Shown: one piece after another, positions 28,724 to 36,755 of the stretch
How the letters are laid out: each line of letters begins with the position of its first letter
Position numbering within the stretch: position 1 is the first letter of the stretch
Source: a virus
Length of the DNA stretch: 64,000 nt
Virus record (IMG/VR): IMGVR_UViG_3300017917_003859
Span: 91,028-155,027 of that record
Strand: one strand, 5' to 3'
Translations under genes and position numbers: made by a program
Notes under the pieces: generated by a model
Databases searched by the model: none
Seen by the model: only the letters and a program-made list of their open reading frames with translations
What the model was told of the DNA's origin: nothing

Positions 28724-29506
28724 ATGGAAAAAATAAGTGTAATTATACCTACATTCAAGACACCTCAAGCTCTTGATTTATGCCTTAAATCAGCAATTTT
28801 AGGTCAACATGATAGAAAAAATCAAATTATTGTTGTTGTAGATGGACATTATGATATAAATAAAGAGGTACTTGAAAAATGGAAAGAACATATTGATGTA
28901 TTAAATCTAGAAGAAAATGTAGGAACAGTTAGAGCTACTAATTTAGGAGTATATAATGCCCAACATGAAAAAATATTAATAGCAAACGATGACAATGTGT
29001 TCCCTGATGATTGGGATTTAAATTTACTAGAAAGTTACTGGCCTAACTCAGTCATGTCTCCAAACCAAATTGAACCATACCCAAGTATTTTTTCTCAATT
29101 TATTATTGAAGATTTAGGACGTGATCCTAAAACATTTGATTTAGAAAAATTTTGGAAATTTGATAAGGAACATGCTTCTAGAGATAAAATAGATCAAACT
29201 GGTTCAACATTTCCATTTTTTATGAATAAAAGAGATTATATGCGAGTAGGTGGATTTGCTGAAGATTACCCTTCACCTAGTGGGTTTGTCGCTGATTGGG
29301 AATTTTTTATGAAATGTCAAATGAATGGATTAAATATGATGAGAGCACATAATTGTCATTTTTATCATTTTGTTTCATTAAGTGCTAAGACTCCTGAACA
29401 GTTAGCTCAATCAAAACAATATGAAATTGCTTGCCATGAATATGCTAAATATAAATGGGGTTCTTATATAAAGCATGATCCTAAAACTAATTTAAAATTT
29501 ATATAA
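28724..29506 (+). CDS. Glycosyltransferase family 2
   Basis: The N-terminus KISVIIPTFKTPQALDLCLKSA, NVGTVRATNLGV, and the acidic motif IANDDNVFPDDWDLNLL (about 86-102) mark a GT2 enzyme. C-terminal AHNCHFYHFVSLSAKTPEQ is a common end. It is the last gene of the glycan cluster. Confidence 0.85.
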   Translation: MEKISVIIPTFKTPQALDLCLKSAILGQHDRKNQIIVVVDGHYDINKEVLEKWKEHIDVLNLEENVGTVRATNLGVYNAQHEKILIANDDNVFPDDWDLNLLESYWPNSVMSPNQIEPYPSIFSQFIIEDLGRDPKTFDLEKFWKFDKEHASRDKIDQTGSTFPFFMNKRDYMRVGGFAEDYPSPSGFVADWEFFMKCQMNGLNMMRAHNCHFYHFVSLSAKTPEQLAQSKQYEIACHEYAKYKWGSYIKHDPKTNLKFI

Positions 29507-29514
29507 TTTAAATA

Positions 29515-29542
29515 GGCTTTAAAATATTTATTAGTATATTTA
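29515..29542 (+). promoter_or_regulatory. GGCTT-type promoter variant
   Basis: GGCTTTA at 29515 and TATATTTA at 29535 (register 20 rather than 21). It follows the end of the glycan cluster and precedes the gene at 29555. Confidence 0.5.
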
Positions 29543-29554
29543 AAAAAAGAAATT

Positions 29555-29737
29555 ATGGGAGCTAAAAAATTATATATATGTTACTTGAAAAGTGATCCTA
29601 ATAAAGAACCAATAAATAGAATTAGTGCATATTCATACGAGGAAGCACTTGAATTTTTCTCTCAGAGGAAAAAAATAGATAAACAAGCATTTTTAAGTAT
29701 ATTTGAAATAGAGGTATATGAAACTGAATCTAAATAA
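29555..29737 (+). CDS. Small hypothetical protein (60 aa)
   Basis: Reads MGAKKLYICYLKSDPNKEP.., with a helical middle (SYEEALEFFSQRKK). It overlaps the next gene by 20 bases. No family recognised. Confidence 0.65.
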   Translation: MGAKKLYICYLKSDPNKEPINRISAYSYEEALEFFSQRKKIDKQAFLSIFEIEVYETESK

Positions 29738-30119
29738 TTTTGGTAGTAAATTAAAAATTACTCAAAAAGAAGAAAAAACTAAATTTATTACTGAGGAGCA
29801 ATTGTTTATTGAAACGGTTGATCGATTAGATACATGTTGGAGTAAATCAAATAAATTATATGAAATATTTAAAATAAATGCTCTAGAATATGAAGAGGAT
29901 TTTTATCAAGTAATTGAAGATTTATTTTTACTTAAATATGGTCCTTGGAAAACAGAAATAGTAATGTGGTATATTTTCGGTAGAATAGATATCGATGGGA
30001 ATATGTATCCTTTAATAGTTCAACTAGATGAGGATGACGAAGAAAAAGAAGTACTCCTTAAAACTCCTAAAGAGTTGTGGGATTTTTTAATAATGGTAGA
30101 AAAAAAAAGAAAAAAATAA
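29718..30119 (+). CDS. Hypothetical protein (133 aa)
   Basis: Acidic helical protein with NALEYEEDFYQVIEDLFLLKYGPWKTEIVMWYIFGRID and LIVQLDEDDEEKE. I associate this pattern with other marine T4-like phage proteins but know no function. Ends with a lysine-rich tail. Confidence 0.7.
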   Translation: MKLNLNNFGSKLKITQKEEKTKFITEEQLFIETVDRLDTCWSKSNKLYEIFKINALEYEEDFYQVIEDLFLLKYGPWKTEIVMWYIFGRIDIDGNMYPLIVQLDEDDEEKEVLLKTPKELWDFLIMVEKKRKK

Positions 30120-30120
30120 T

Positions 30121-30411
30121 ATGAAACTTTGTATATCTTGTGGAAAAGAAATACACCCAAAACGTTTGGAAATTCTTCCTAACGCAACTAAATGTGTAGA
30201 TTGTTCAACCACAAATAAAAAAGCAGGTGTAACTGTTACTAAAGGAAAGGGAGACCATACTTACAATGACATAGTAATTATGGATCATGAAGACTATCTT
30301 AAATATCAAGAACTAGAAAACAAAACCTACAAACGTAGAACAGATGAAATATCTCATCCTGATGAAACAGATGATGTTGAAGACACTGAATCTACTGAAC
30401 CTAATATTTAA
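30121..30411 (+). CDS. DksA/TraR-type zinc-finger protein
   Basis: CISCGKEIHPKRLEILPNATKCVDCS (C4, C7 and C25, C28) is the C4 zinc finger of DksA/TraR proteins, which bind the secondary channel of RNA polymerase. The long coiled coil of DksA is missing: the N-terminus begins at the finger, and an acidic tail (DETDDVEDTEST) follows. It may modulate host transcription, but without the coiled coil this is uncertain. Confidence 0.72.
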   Translation: MKLCISCGKEIHPKRLEILPNATKCVDCSTTNKKAGVTVTKGKGDHTYNDIVIMDHEDYLKYQELENKTYKRRTDEISHPDETDDVEDTESTEPNI

Positions 30412-30416
30412 TTAGT

Positions 30417-31106
30417 ATGCCTAAAGCAAAACCATTAACTAAAGAACAAGTACTAATGGCTATGCAGCATACCAAATCAAATAAAGCTGCGGCCCGTTAT
30501 TTAAATTGCTCATACATTCACTACAAAAGGTATGCCAAAATGTACCGTGAATTTGATGGTGGAAGAACACTATTTGAAATCCATAAAAATCAATGTGGTA
30601 AAGGAATTTCTAAATATGGATCAGGAAATAATGCAATGCAAGCCAGAAAAAACTGGAGAGTAATAGATGTGGTTGAGGGAAGACTATCCCCACATCATTA
30701 CAAACCTGAATTAATTAAACAAAAAATGATTGAGGAAGGATTATTGAAGGAGGAATGTGCGTTGTGTGGTTTTCATGAGCGAAGAGTAAATGACTATAAA
30801 ATACCCTTAATATTAAATTTCAAAGATAATAATTCAAATCATTATAATTTAGGAAATGTTAGATTTTTGTGTTACAATTGTTATTTTTTAAATATTGGAA
30901 ATATTTTCAATCAACAAGACATGAAACAATTGGAAACGCACCAACCAACTTTTGGTATTACTAAAACACAAATTGGAGATAGAAAATTTGAAAAAGCAAT
31001 AGATTTCCAATTAGATGAATTCCAATTAGCCCAATTAGAAAAACTAGGCCTTTATCAGCCACCCAAACCCGAGGATGATGGTTCTGAGTTTATTTCAAGA
31101 CTTTAA
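30417..31106 (+). CDS. HNH-like treble-clef protein with N-terminal HTH
   Basis: The N-terminus (TKEQVLMAMQHTKSNKAAARYLNCSYIHYKRYA) looks like a helix-turn-helix. The middle has CALCGFHERRVNDYKIPLILNF...NLGNVRFLCYNCY (about 118-166), a zinc-binding HNH layout. The catalytic first His of HNH is absent (IPLILNF), so it may have lost nuclease activity and act as a DNA-binding protein. 229 aa. Confidence 0.65.
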   Translation: MPKAKPLTKEQVLMAMQHTKSNKAAARYLNCSYIHYKRYAKMYREFDGGRTLFEIHKNQCGKGISKYGSGNNAMQARKNWRVIDVVEGRLSPHHYKPELIKQKMIEEGLLKEECALCGFHERRVNDYKIPLILNFKDNNSNHYNLGNVRFLCYNCYFLNIGNIFNQQDMKQLETHQPTFGITKTQIGDRKFEKAIDFQLDEFQLAQLEKLGLYQPPKPEDDGSEFISRL

Positions 31107-31118
31107 ATATTTATTATC

Positions 31119-31274
31119 ATGAAACATCAAAAACATGATAAGATAGTTAAAGACTACCAAAACCAAAAATCAGAGCATCTTGATAAGTTGGCTACTAAAA
31201 TGTTGAAAAATGATGAGAAGATGCAAAAGTTAAAAACTAAAAAAATTAATAAAAATTTCCTAAACTTATTTTAA
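31119..31274 (+). CDS. Small basic protein (51 aa)
   Basis: A Lys-rich helical product (MKHQKHDKIVKDYQNQKSEH...KKINKNFLNLF). It fills the gap between two larger genes and shares a base with no neighbour. Basic composition suggests nucleic-acid or virion binding, but this is only composition. Confidence 0.55.
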   Translation: MKHQKHDKIVKDYQNQKSEHLDKLATKMLKNDEKMQKLKTKKINKNFLNLF

Positions 31275-31275
31275 T

Positions 31276-31581
31276 ATGAAGCCAAAAGAATTTAAAGTTA
31301 ATACACTTGAAGATTTCCAACAAATGGTAGATAATAAAACCTTTAGTATATCTGAGGCTTTAGTAAATTCTATTTTAAATAATTTAAAGACACGTAAAAA
31401 AAACATACATGTTCTTTCTGTAAAATGTATTAATGAGAATACAGAATTTGATATAACTTTGGAAAAGCGTCACTTTGTTGAAACTCTTAAAGAAAATTTA
31501 AAATATTATGAAGAGCGCGAAATGTATGAAGAGTGTTCGAAAATAAATAAAGCTATTAAAGATTTAACAAAAACTAAATAA
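31276..31581 (+). CDS. Hypothetical protein with UVR-like C-terminus (101 aa)
   Basis: The C-terminal helices LKYYEEREMYEECSKINKAIKDL resemble the UVR motif of UvrB/UvrC and ClpC (a short antiparallel coiled coil). The N-terminal half is unassigned. The role is unknown; the motif usually mediates protein contacts. Confidence 0.6.
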   Translation: MKPKEFKVNTLEDFQQMVDNKTFSISEALVNSILNNLKTRKKNIHVLSVKCINENTEFDITLEKRHFVETLKENLKYYEEREMYEECSKINKAIKDLTKTK

Positions 31582-31600
31582 TTCTGCAATATGTATAGTC

Positions 31601-31741
31601 ATGGCAAAATTAAAAGAACAAATCATTAGTTTTTTCAACAAATTCAAGAAAAAACGCAAGGGTATACATAGTAAGAAAAAATCTAGTAAACTTAAAACTA
31701 GCAAAAATTACAAAAAACCATATAAAGGACAAGGTAGATGA
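31601..31741 (+). CDS. Small basic conserved-type protein (46 aa)
   Basis: MAKLKEQIISFFNKFKKKRKGIHSKKKSS..KNYKKPYKGQGR is very basic. I associate this pattern with short proteins in marine T4-like phages, without a known function. Its TGA overlaps the ATG of the next gene (ATGA), so the two are coupled. Confidence 0.65.
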   Translation: MAKLKEQIISFFNKFKKKRKGIHSKKKSSKLKTSKNYKKPYKGQGR

Positions 31742-32265
31742 AGCGCTCAGAACTCAAACAAATTATTAAGGAAGAATTAGCAGAAGCTAAGAAAAAAGAT
31801 AAAACAGGTTTATCATTTGCTCTAGCAGCAAACCTTGAAAAATACGGAAAACCTCAAACCCCAAAAGGCGCTAAACCTGTTGATTTTACTAAAAAACAAG
31901 AAAAACACGTAAAGAAAACAGCAGAAAAACTTAAAAAATCAATTAAAGAAGATTTAGGTAACTACATGTTTTTCCAAAACCTTAAAACCATTAAACAAAT
32001 GGTTGATGATTTACTTAAGTTAGATGAAAAAATGGTTGATGGTATTTTAGCAAGTGGGCATGATTGGGCTGAAGATCATATTGCAACATCAAAAGATGAT
32101 GTTGAAGAAGTACATAATTTTCTAATGAATAAAAAAGTTGCTATGCCTGTTGGGATGAATGAAAAGAAACAATTGTCTCCTAAACAAAAGAAAATAGCAG
32201 CAGCTGCTCCACCAGAAGATGAAATAACGGGTGCTGATTTTAAAGTATTAAGAAATAAAAAATAA
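31738..32265 (+). CDS. Leader-bearing putative head/cargo protein
   Basis: Starts MKRSELKQIIKEELAE, the same kind of leader as at 3127 and 8698, here shorter with L-A-E at 14-16. The C-terminus (KQKKIAAAAPPEDEITGADFKVL) is a tail I associate with marine phage proteins of the prohead or core type. The middle is helical (NYMFFQNLKTIKQMVDDLL). It is a good candidate for a packaged protein. Confidence 0.7.
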   Translation: MKRSELKQIIKEELAEAKKKDKTGLSFALAANLEKYGKPQTPKGAKPVDFTKKQEKHVKKTAEKLKKSIKEDLGNYMFFQNLKTIKQMVDDLLKLDEKMVDGILASGHDWAEDHIATSKDDVEEVHNFLMNKKVAMPVGMNEKKQLSPKQKKIAAAAPPEDEITGADFKVLRNKK

Positions 32266-32271
32266 ATTGAA

Positions 32272-32305
32272 GGCTTGGCTTCCAATGTAAATTAATATAT
32301 ATTTA
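32272..32305 (+). promoter_or_regulatory. GGCTTGG-type promoter, hairpin degenerate
   Basis: GGCTTGG at 32272 and TATATTTA at 32298, the same 26-base register as the hairpin modules, but the hairpin is broken (only GAAG/CTTC remains). It precedes the gene at 32323. Confidence 0.5.
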
Positions 32306-32322
32306 TATTAAACAATTAAACA

Positions 32323-32721
32323 ATGAAACAACAACTCAACGAAGAATTCTGTCGCATGCAAAAACTTGCAGGAATTAAATTAAATGAAAATGAAAACTCA
32401 CGTGAAGGAATTATAAGCTTTGGTCCATTTAAAAATGTAGAATGGTATTTACGTGACAATAATCAAGTATTTTTAACTGTTACTGAAAGTGATAATTTTA
32501 GAAAAATAGAAAATGAACTTGAATACACTAGTGATGAACTTACTGATGAACAGAAATCATTTTTAGATAATGAAGTAAATAATTTAGCTGAGGAAATGAG
32601 TGATTATTTAATGTCTATTGGAGTTAAAAATGAAATATATGATAATCCAATTGGTTATGGTCAAGAAATTGACAATTTAGTGGTTGCTTTTGATAAAAAT
32701 GATTTATCTAAACTTAAATAA
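32323..32721 (+). CDS. RMQKLAGI-leader protein (132 aa)
   Basis: The start MKQQLNEEFCRMQKLAGI followed by LNE is a second leader type seen in marine phages, again ending in L-x-E. The body (GIISFGPFKNVEWYLRDNNQVFLTVTE...) is predicted alpha/beta and acidic. Function unknown; co-location with other leader-bearing genes suggests virion packaging. Confidence 0.7.
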   Translation: MKQQLNEEFCRMQKLAGIKLNENENSREGIISFGPFKNVEWYLRDNNQVFLTVTESDNFRKIENELEYTSDELTDEQKSFLDNEVNNLAEEMSDYLMSIGVKNEIYDNPIGYGQEIDNLVVAFDKNDLSKLK

Positions 32722-32745
32722 TAGAATTATATAAAAATTAAATAA

Positions 32746-32781
32746 AAGGCTTGGGAAACCAAGCCTTCTTTCTTATATTTA
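32746..32781 (+). promoter_or_regulatory. Composite terminator-promoter module
   Basis: AAGGCTTGG-GAAA-CCAAGCCTT (32746-32767) forms a 9-bp stem with a GAAA tetraloop. TATATTTA follows at 32774, 26 bases from GGCTTGG. It likely stops upstream transcription and restarts it for the AT-hook gene. Confidence 0.7.
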
Positions 32782-32798
32782 CGTTAAATAAATAAGTT

Positions 32799-33260
32799 AT
32801 GAAAGTAGTTACAGACAACAGTGTATTCCCTCCCCGCAAACATTACGAGGATGTAGAATTAAAATTTACAAAATTTACCCCAAAATGTCGTGTTCTCCCA
32901 GCAAATTATTTTGAAGAACCAAACACCCATTTTATCCTTAAAGCTAGATATGAACCTGGTGAAAATAAATTTTTCCCAATGGGTGGATTTGAAGTAAAAC
33001 ATTCCGAAGGAGGCACATACAATTATTATTTAGATGAAGTAATTGTTCATCCGTATGAATTAGGAATGAATAAATTTTTCACTAAAGCCCCACCAGAAAT
33101 TAAAGAAAAAGTAAAAGACCCAAATGCTCCTAAAGGAAAACGTGGTCGTAAAGCATTAGATCCTGAAGTAAAAGCTGCTAAAGAAGCAACAAAATTGGCT
33201 GAAGCTGAGGAAAGACGTAAGCGAAGCGGTGGAAAACGTGGAAGACCGAAGAAGTCATAA
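32799..33260 (+). CDS. AT-hook DNA-binding protein
   Basis: The C-terminal third has two AT-hook-like basic motifs, KRGRK (114-118) and KRGRPKK (146-152), separated by a charged helix. AT-hooks insert in the minor groove of A/T-rich DNA, fitting this AT-rich genome. The N-terminal 100 residues (PPRKHYEDVELKFTKFTPKCRVLP) are a separate unknown domain. It may organise phage DNA or act as a regulator. It has its own terminator-promoter module. Confidence 0.75.
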   Translation: MKVVTDNSVFPPRKHYEDVELKFTKFTPKCRVLPANYFEEPNTHFILKARYEPGENKFFPMGGFEVKHSEGGTYNYYLDEVIVHPYELGMNKFFTKAPPEIKEKVKDPNAPKGKRGRKALDPEVKAAKEATKLAEAEERRKRSGGKRGRPKKS

Positions 33261-33313
33261 TATGTATAATAGTCATGAACGACGAATATCAAACTTATCA
33301 ATATTGGAATAAT

Positions 33314-33574
33314 ATGAAAAAACAACAACTCAAACAAATAATCAGAGAAGAAGTACGCAAAGTATTAACTGAAGGATTAAAATTTGGAAATGTAGGAAAA
33401 GGTGAAGAATATTTTGCTACTGAAGATTTTAGTATTTTTAAAAAAGGTGATAAAGTATATGTAGATACTGTTAGAAATTCAGGAACTGAAGTTGTTCTTG
33501 AATTATCTAATGATGCTGGAGAGCATGATTCTATTAAAGGTGATTTAAACGACGAAATTGAAGTATTTGATTAA
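33314..33574 (+). CDS. Leader-bearing small protein
   Basis: I choose 33314 as start, giving MKKQQLKQIIREEVRKVLTE, the shared leader ending in L-T-E. The short remainder reads GEEYFATEDFSIFKKGDKVYVDTVRN, a small SH3- or KOW-like beta fold. Total 86 aa. It sits in the same run as the other leader-bearing genes. Confidence 0.7.
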   Translation: MKKQQLKQIIREEVRKVLTEGLKFGNVGKGEEYFATEDFSIFKKGDKVYVDTVRNSGTEVVLELSNDAGEHDSIKGDLNDEIEVFD

Positions 33575-33575
33575 T

Positions 33576-33920
33576 ATGAAAAAAATTGAATTAAAAGAAA
33601 TTATACGTAAAGAAGTACGCGAAGCTCTAGACTCAGAATTCGAAAAGGCTCAAGACAAATTATATACTTCAGTAACTGGAAAAGAACCAGGTTCAAAAGG
33701 TTTAAATAAATTTAGAACCGATTCTAGTAATCCTAACAAAAAATATATAGTATCATATTGGTATACTACTAATAATGGTAATGATGTTGATAACGATTAT
33801 ATAACAGATGTTATAGCTACTTCTCCTGAAGAAGCTATTGAGGTGGTAATGAATAATAGGTTTGAGTATGGTGTTCCTAGAACTGCTAAAAATTTTAAAG
33901 CAACAGAACAAAAAAATTAA
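33576..33920 (+). CDS. Leader-bearing protein (114 aa)
   Basis: Starting at 33576 gives MKKIELKEIIRKEVREALDSE, the most diverged copy of the leader. The body has YIVSYWYTTNNGNDVDNDYITDVIATSPEEAIEVVMNN, a compact alpha/beta domain. Function unknown; candidate virion cargo by the leader. Confidence 0.68.
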   Translation: MKKIELKEIIRKEVREALDSEFEKAQDKLYTSVTGKEPGSKGLNKFRTDSSNPNKKYIVSYWYTTNNGNDVDNDYITDVIATSPEEAIEVVMNNRFEYGVPRTAKNFKATEQKN

Positions 33921-33946
33921 ATTAAATATTAAATAAATTTTAATTG

Positions 33947-33982
33947 AAGGCTTGGGAAACCAAGCCTTTGTTTGTATATTTA
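33947..33982 (+). promoter_or_regulatory. Composite terminator-promoter module
   Basis: AAGGCTTGG-GAAA-CCAAGCCTT (33947-33968), then TATATTTA at 33975, with GGCTTGG exactly 26 bases upstream of the box. The next gene starts at 34000. Confidence 0.7.
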
Positions 33983-33999
33983 CATTAAATAAATAAGTT

Positions 34000-34254
34000 A
34001 TGGAAAAAAAGATTATTACAAAGACTTTCAAATCGCTTAACGGAGTTATTAGTACTTGGTTTTATGAAGAAGACAAATTAAACCTAGGACCATTTAAAGT
34101 ATTAATCAAATATCCTGATGATTATACTTCAGATGCTGAAGATATAAGAAATAAAAATAAAAAACTTCCAAAAACAAAACAAAAATATTTCAACCCAGCA
34201 AATGGGAAAATGATCGGATACAACCGTGCAGTGCAGTTGGGATTAATAAAATAA
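34000..34254 (+). CDS. Hypothetical protein (84 aa)
   Basis: Basic product with FKVLIKYPDDYTSDAEDIRNKNKK. No family recognised. First gene after the terminator-promoter module and start leader AATAAGTT. Confidence 0.65.
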   Translation: MEKKIITKTFKSLNGVISTWFYEEDKLNLGPFKVLIKYPDDYTSDAEDIRNKNKKLPKTKQKYFNPANGKMIGYNRAVQLGLIK

Positions 34255-34258
34255 GATT

Positions 34259-34693
34259 ATGAAAGATGAATTTGTAACATATGAACAGGCACTAGCTCTT
34301 AAAGAGTTAGGGTTTGATGAGTCTTGTTTGGCTTATTGGTTTAATACAACCCCACCTAATCCAGAAGGACCGTGTATTGTTTATCATGAGAAACCGTATA
34401 ATAATAGAGAAATAATTAAAAATGTAATTAGGGAATTTTGTTGGGCACCACTCAAACAACAAGCCTTTAGATGGTTTAGGGATAAACATAATTTGTTAGT
34501 CACTATTCAAGCTATGATGAAAGATAGTTGGTTACTTACTATACAATCTACTGATTCAACTACTGCTAATGGTGTTTATAATGGTAAAAGATGGGAATTA
34601 GATAATGATGAAGGTTATGTTGAACCAAAGTCATATGAAGAAGCAGAACAAGCCTGTCTAGATAAATTAATAGAAATTTGTAAAAATAAATAA
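34259..34693 (+). CDS. Paralogous phage hypothetical, copy 1
   Basis: FVTYEQALALKELGFDES...APLKQQAFRWFRDKHNLL...YEEAEQACLDKLIEI is a pattern I associate with Bacteroidota phage hypotheticals. The next gene is a clear tandem paralogue. Function unknown. Confidence 0.75.
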   Translation: MKDEFVTYEQALALKELGFDESCLAYWFNTTPPNPEGPCIVYHEKPYNNREIIKNVIREFCWAPLKQQAFRWFRDKHNLLVTIQAMMKDSWLLTIQSTDSTTANGVYNGKRWELDNDEGYVEPKSYEEAEQACLDKLIEICKNK

Positions 34694-34700
34694 GACTAAT

Positions 34701-35093
34701 ATGGAAAAAGAATTTGTAACATATGAACAAGCTCTAGCTCTTGAAGAATTGGGTTTTGATGAACCTGTAATTAATGTATATGATCTTAAATCTAAGGAAC
34801 TAGTATTAGATGAAGATGATGAAATGATATGGGCACCAGTTCTTCATAATAATGGAGCAACTATTTCAGCCCCACTTTACCAACAAGCATTTAGATGGTT
34901 TAGAGAGAAGTATAAATTGATATCTTTTATAGGTTGTGATGAAAAGTTTTTCTTTTCAATAACTGACATACCCTATAAAGATAAATACTATTCTTCCCAT
35001 GATGGGTTAGAACATAATGCGTTTTATGAAACTTATGAAGAAACAGAACAAGCCTGTCTAGATAAACTAATAGAAATAACTAAAAACAAATAA
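34701..35093 (+). CDS. Paralogous phage hypothetical, copy 2
   Basis: FVTYEQALALEELGFDEP...APLYQQAFRWFREKYKL...EETEQACLDKLIEI mirrors the preceding gene, while the middle parts diverge. Tandem duplication is the simplest explanation. Confidence 0.75.
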   Translation: MEKEFVTYEQALALEELGFDEPVINVYDLKSKELVLDEDDEMIWAPVLHNNGATISAPLYQQAFRWFREKYKLISFIGCDEKFFFSITDIPYKDKYYSSHDGLEHNAFYETYEETEQACLDKLIEITKNK

Positions 35094-35099
35094 TAGGTT

Positions 35100-35357
35100 A
35101 TGAAAAAAGAAAAAGGAATTATTACCAAAACCTGGTTAGAGGTAAAAAAATTCATTGAAGAAAAACAATTCGATAAAGCAGAAGAAACAATAGATGTAGG
35201 AATTGCTCTATTATCTAAACTTACTTTGGATGGGTATGGAGATAAAGATGTAATTGAAAAAGTAAAAATGGAAGTGTGGAAAGAACGCTTCTGGATTACT
35301 CTAGAAAATCACATATGGGCTCGTCGTCCAGACTATAAAGAAAACTGGAAATGTTAA
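35100..35357 (+). CDS. Hypothetical protein (85 aa)
   Basis: Helical: GIITKTWLEVKKFIEEKQFDKAEETIDVGIALLSKL. Start after AATAGGTT. No family recognised. Confidence 0.6.
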   Translation: MKKEKGIITKTWLEVKKFIEEKQFDKAEETIDVGIALLSKLTLDGYGDKDVIEKVKMEVWKERFWITLENHIWARRPDYKENWKC

Positions 35358-35361
35358 TACA

Positions 35362-35556
35362 ATGAGAAAAAAACAAATTCAACAAAATCCTCAATACATT
35401 ATTTTAAATGAACACGCTCAGGTATGGGTTGGGATTCGTGGTGAAGGATTATCATTTAGTGATAATTTGGATGAAGCAAAACCATTAGAAACCGATGAAC
35501 AATTCAATCATTTGAAAAGAATGACTTTATTTAAATTAGAAAAAATATTTGTATAA
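35362..35556 (+). CDS. Small hypothetical protein (64 aa)
   Basis: YIILNEHAQVWVGIRGEGLSFSDNLDEAKPLETDEQFNHLKRM resembles short phage proteins that I have seen described only as hypothetical. It abuts the next gene. Confidence 0.6.
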   Translation: MRKKQIQQNPQYIILNEHAQVWVGIRGEGLSFSDNLDEAKPLETDEQFNHLKRMTLFKLEKIFV

Positions 35557-35832
35557 ATGGCTGAAAAACGAGGAAATACAGGTAAATTAAATTACGACTT
35601 TAATCAAGCTGCAAATCTAGAGGTACAAATAAATGATGTTTGGTATAGAGTAACACCTAGAGAATTTCGTTCATTTAGTGGGCCACGCCGCATCAATGAA
35701 GCACAATATGCTGGTCCAACATATCTATTCGGAACAAATCAAATCATTACTAAATTTCCTAAAGTAGGAATTATGTTTTTGAATGATGTAGATCCTAGAG
35801 TAAAAAGCACCAAAAAATATTATTGGGAATAA
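35557..35832 (+). CDS. Hypothetical protein (91 aa)
   Basis: A beta-rich product with VQINDVWYRVTPREFRSFSGPRRI and FKT-like ends. No family. Ends just before a promoter. Confidence 0.6.
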   Translation: MAEKRGNTGKLNYDFNQAANLEVQINDVWYRVTPREFRSFSGPRRINEAQYAGPTYLFGTNQIITKFPKVGIMFLNDVDPRVKSTKKYYWE

Positions 35833-35842
35833 TAAAAAACTT

Positions 35843-35871
35843 GGCTTACAAAATCCAATTTCATATATTAA
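35843..35871 (+). promoter_or_regulatory. GGCTTAC-type promoter
   Basis: GGCTTAC at 35843, TATATTAA at 35864 (21 apart). It drives the short gene at 35890 and likely the ClpP-like gene. Confidence 0.65.
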
Positions 35872-35889
35872 CTTTAAAACAAACAAATT

Positions 35890-35994
35890 ATGAGTAAATC
35901 AAGTAACAAATCAAAAGTAGAAACACTTAAAACGTGGTTAGAAGATTTAAAAAAACGTAGAAAAACAAATTATTCAAACTACCAAAAACACTAA
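35890..35994 (+). CDS. Very small basic protein (34 aa)
   Basis: MSKSSNKSKVETLKTWLEDL..RRKTNYSNYQKH follows a clear promoter and precedes the protease gene. Its reality is supported by position only. Confidence 0.45.
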   Translation: MSKSSNKSKVETLKTWLEDLKKRRKTNYSNYQKH

Positions 35995-36000
35995 CCTACC

Positions 36001-36723
36001 ATGGCTCGTACCAGTAAAGAATCAATAGATAATTGGTTTGATAATAATTTAGATTTAACTAACAGAATCATGTATGTAGGCTCAGTTCATAATGCTCATG
36101 AACATGAATCTGGAGTTGATGCTTATATGGCAGAATATGCCATAAAAGGAATTCAATTACTTGAATTAAGAAACTCAGAACCTATTACTATTATTATGAA
36201 TAATCCTGGTGGGGATTTTTTTCATGGATTAGCAATTTATGATACTATAAAATATTCTTCATGTCATTGTACTATTAAAGTATATGGTCATGCTATGAGT
36301 ATGGGTAGTTTGATTTTACAAGCTGCTGATAAACGTATAATGATGCCTAACGCTAGATTTATGATTCATTATGGGTATGATGCTAAATATGATAATGTAA
36401 AAACTGTAGAAAAGTGGATTGATGAAGGAAAACGTTTAGCATATGAAATGGAAAATATATATTTGGATGTTATGTTGGAAAAAGAAGAAAAAGAAGGACA
36501 CGGTTATTTAGCTAAAATCATTTCGGGAATCATGGCTAGACAATCTGCTTTAGAATATCCTCTTCCAACAACTAAAATATATTCATTTTCTAAAAATTTA
36601 GATAAAAAAAGAGAAGAAATACGAGCAGTATTAAAAGAAATGCTTAATTTTGATACTATATTAAATGCTGAAGAAACAGTAGCTTTAGGATTTGCAGATG
36701 AAATTTATAAGTTAAAAAAATAG
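36001..36723 (+). CDS. ClpP-like serine protease
   Basis: The nucleophile is S100 in GHAMSMGSLIL, the His is H123 in ARFMIHYG, and the oxyanion-region NNPGGDFFHG (67-76) precedes them, as in ClpP. 240 aa is slightly longer than bacterial ClpP (~200), with an N-terminal extension and a C-terminal helix. It could be a phage ClpP homologue or a ClpP-type prohead protease; no capsid gene is next to it to decide. The leader-bearing proteins could be its substrates, but that link is not shown. Confidence 0.85.
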   Translation: MARTSKESIDNWFDNNLDLTNRIMYVGSVHNAHEHESGVDAYMAEYAIKGIQLLELRNSEPITIIMNNPGGDFFHGLAIYDTIKYSSCHCTIKVYGHAMSMGSLILQAADKRIMMPNARFMIHYGYDAKYDNVKTVEKWIDEGKRLAYEMENIYLDVMLEKEEKEGHGYLAKIISGIMARQSALEYPLPTTKIYSFSKNLDKKREEIRAVLKEMLNFDTILNAEETVALGFADEIYKLKK

Positions 36724-36751
36724 GCTTACAAAATTTATCAATGTATATTTA
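36723..36751 (+). promoter_or_regulatory. GGCTTAC-type promoter
   Basis: GGCTTAC begins on the last base of the ClpP-like stop codon; TATATTTA at 36744. The endolysin starts 12 bases after the box start, at 36756. Confidence 0.7.
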
Positions 36752-36755
36752 GATT

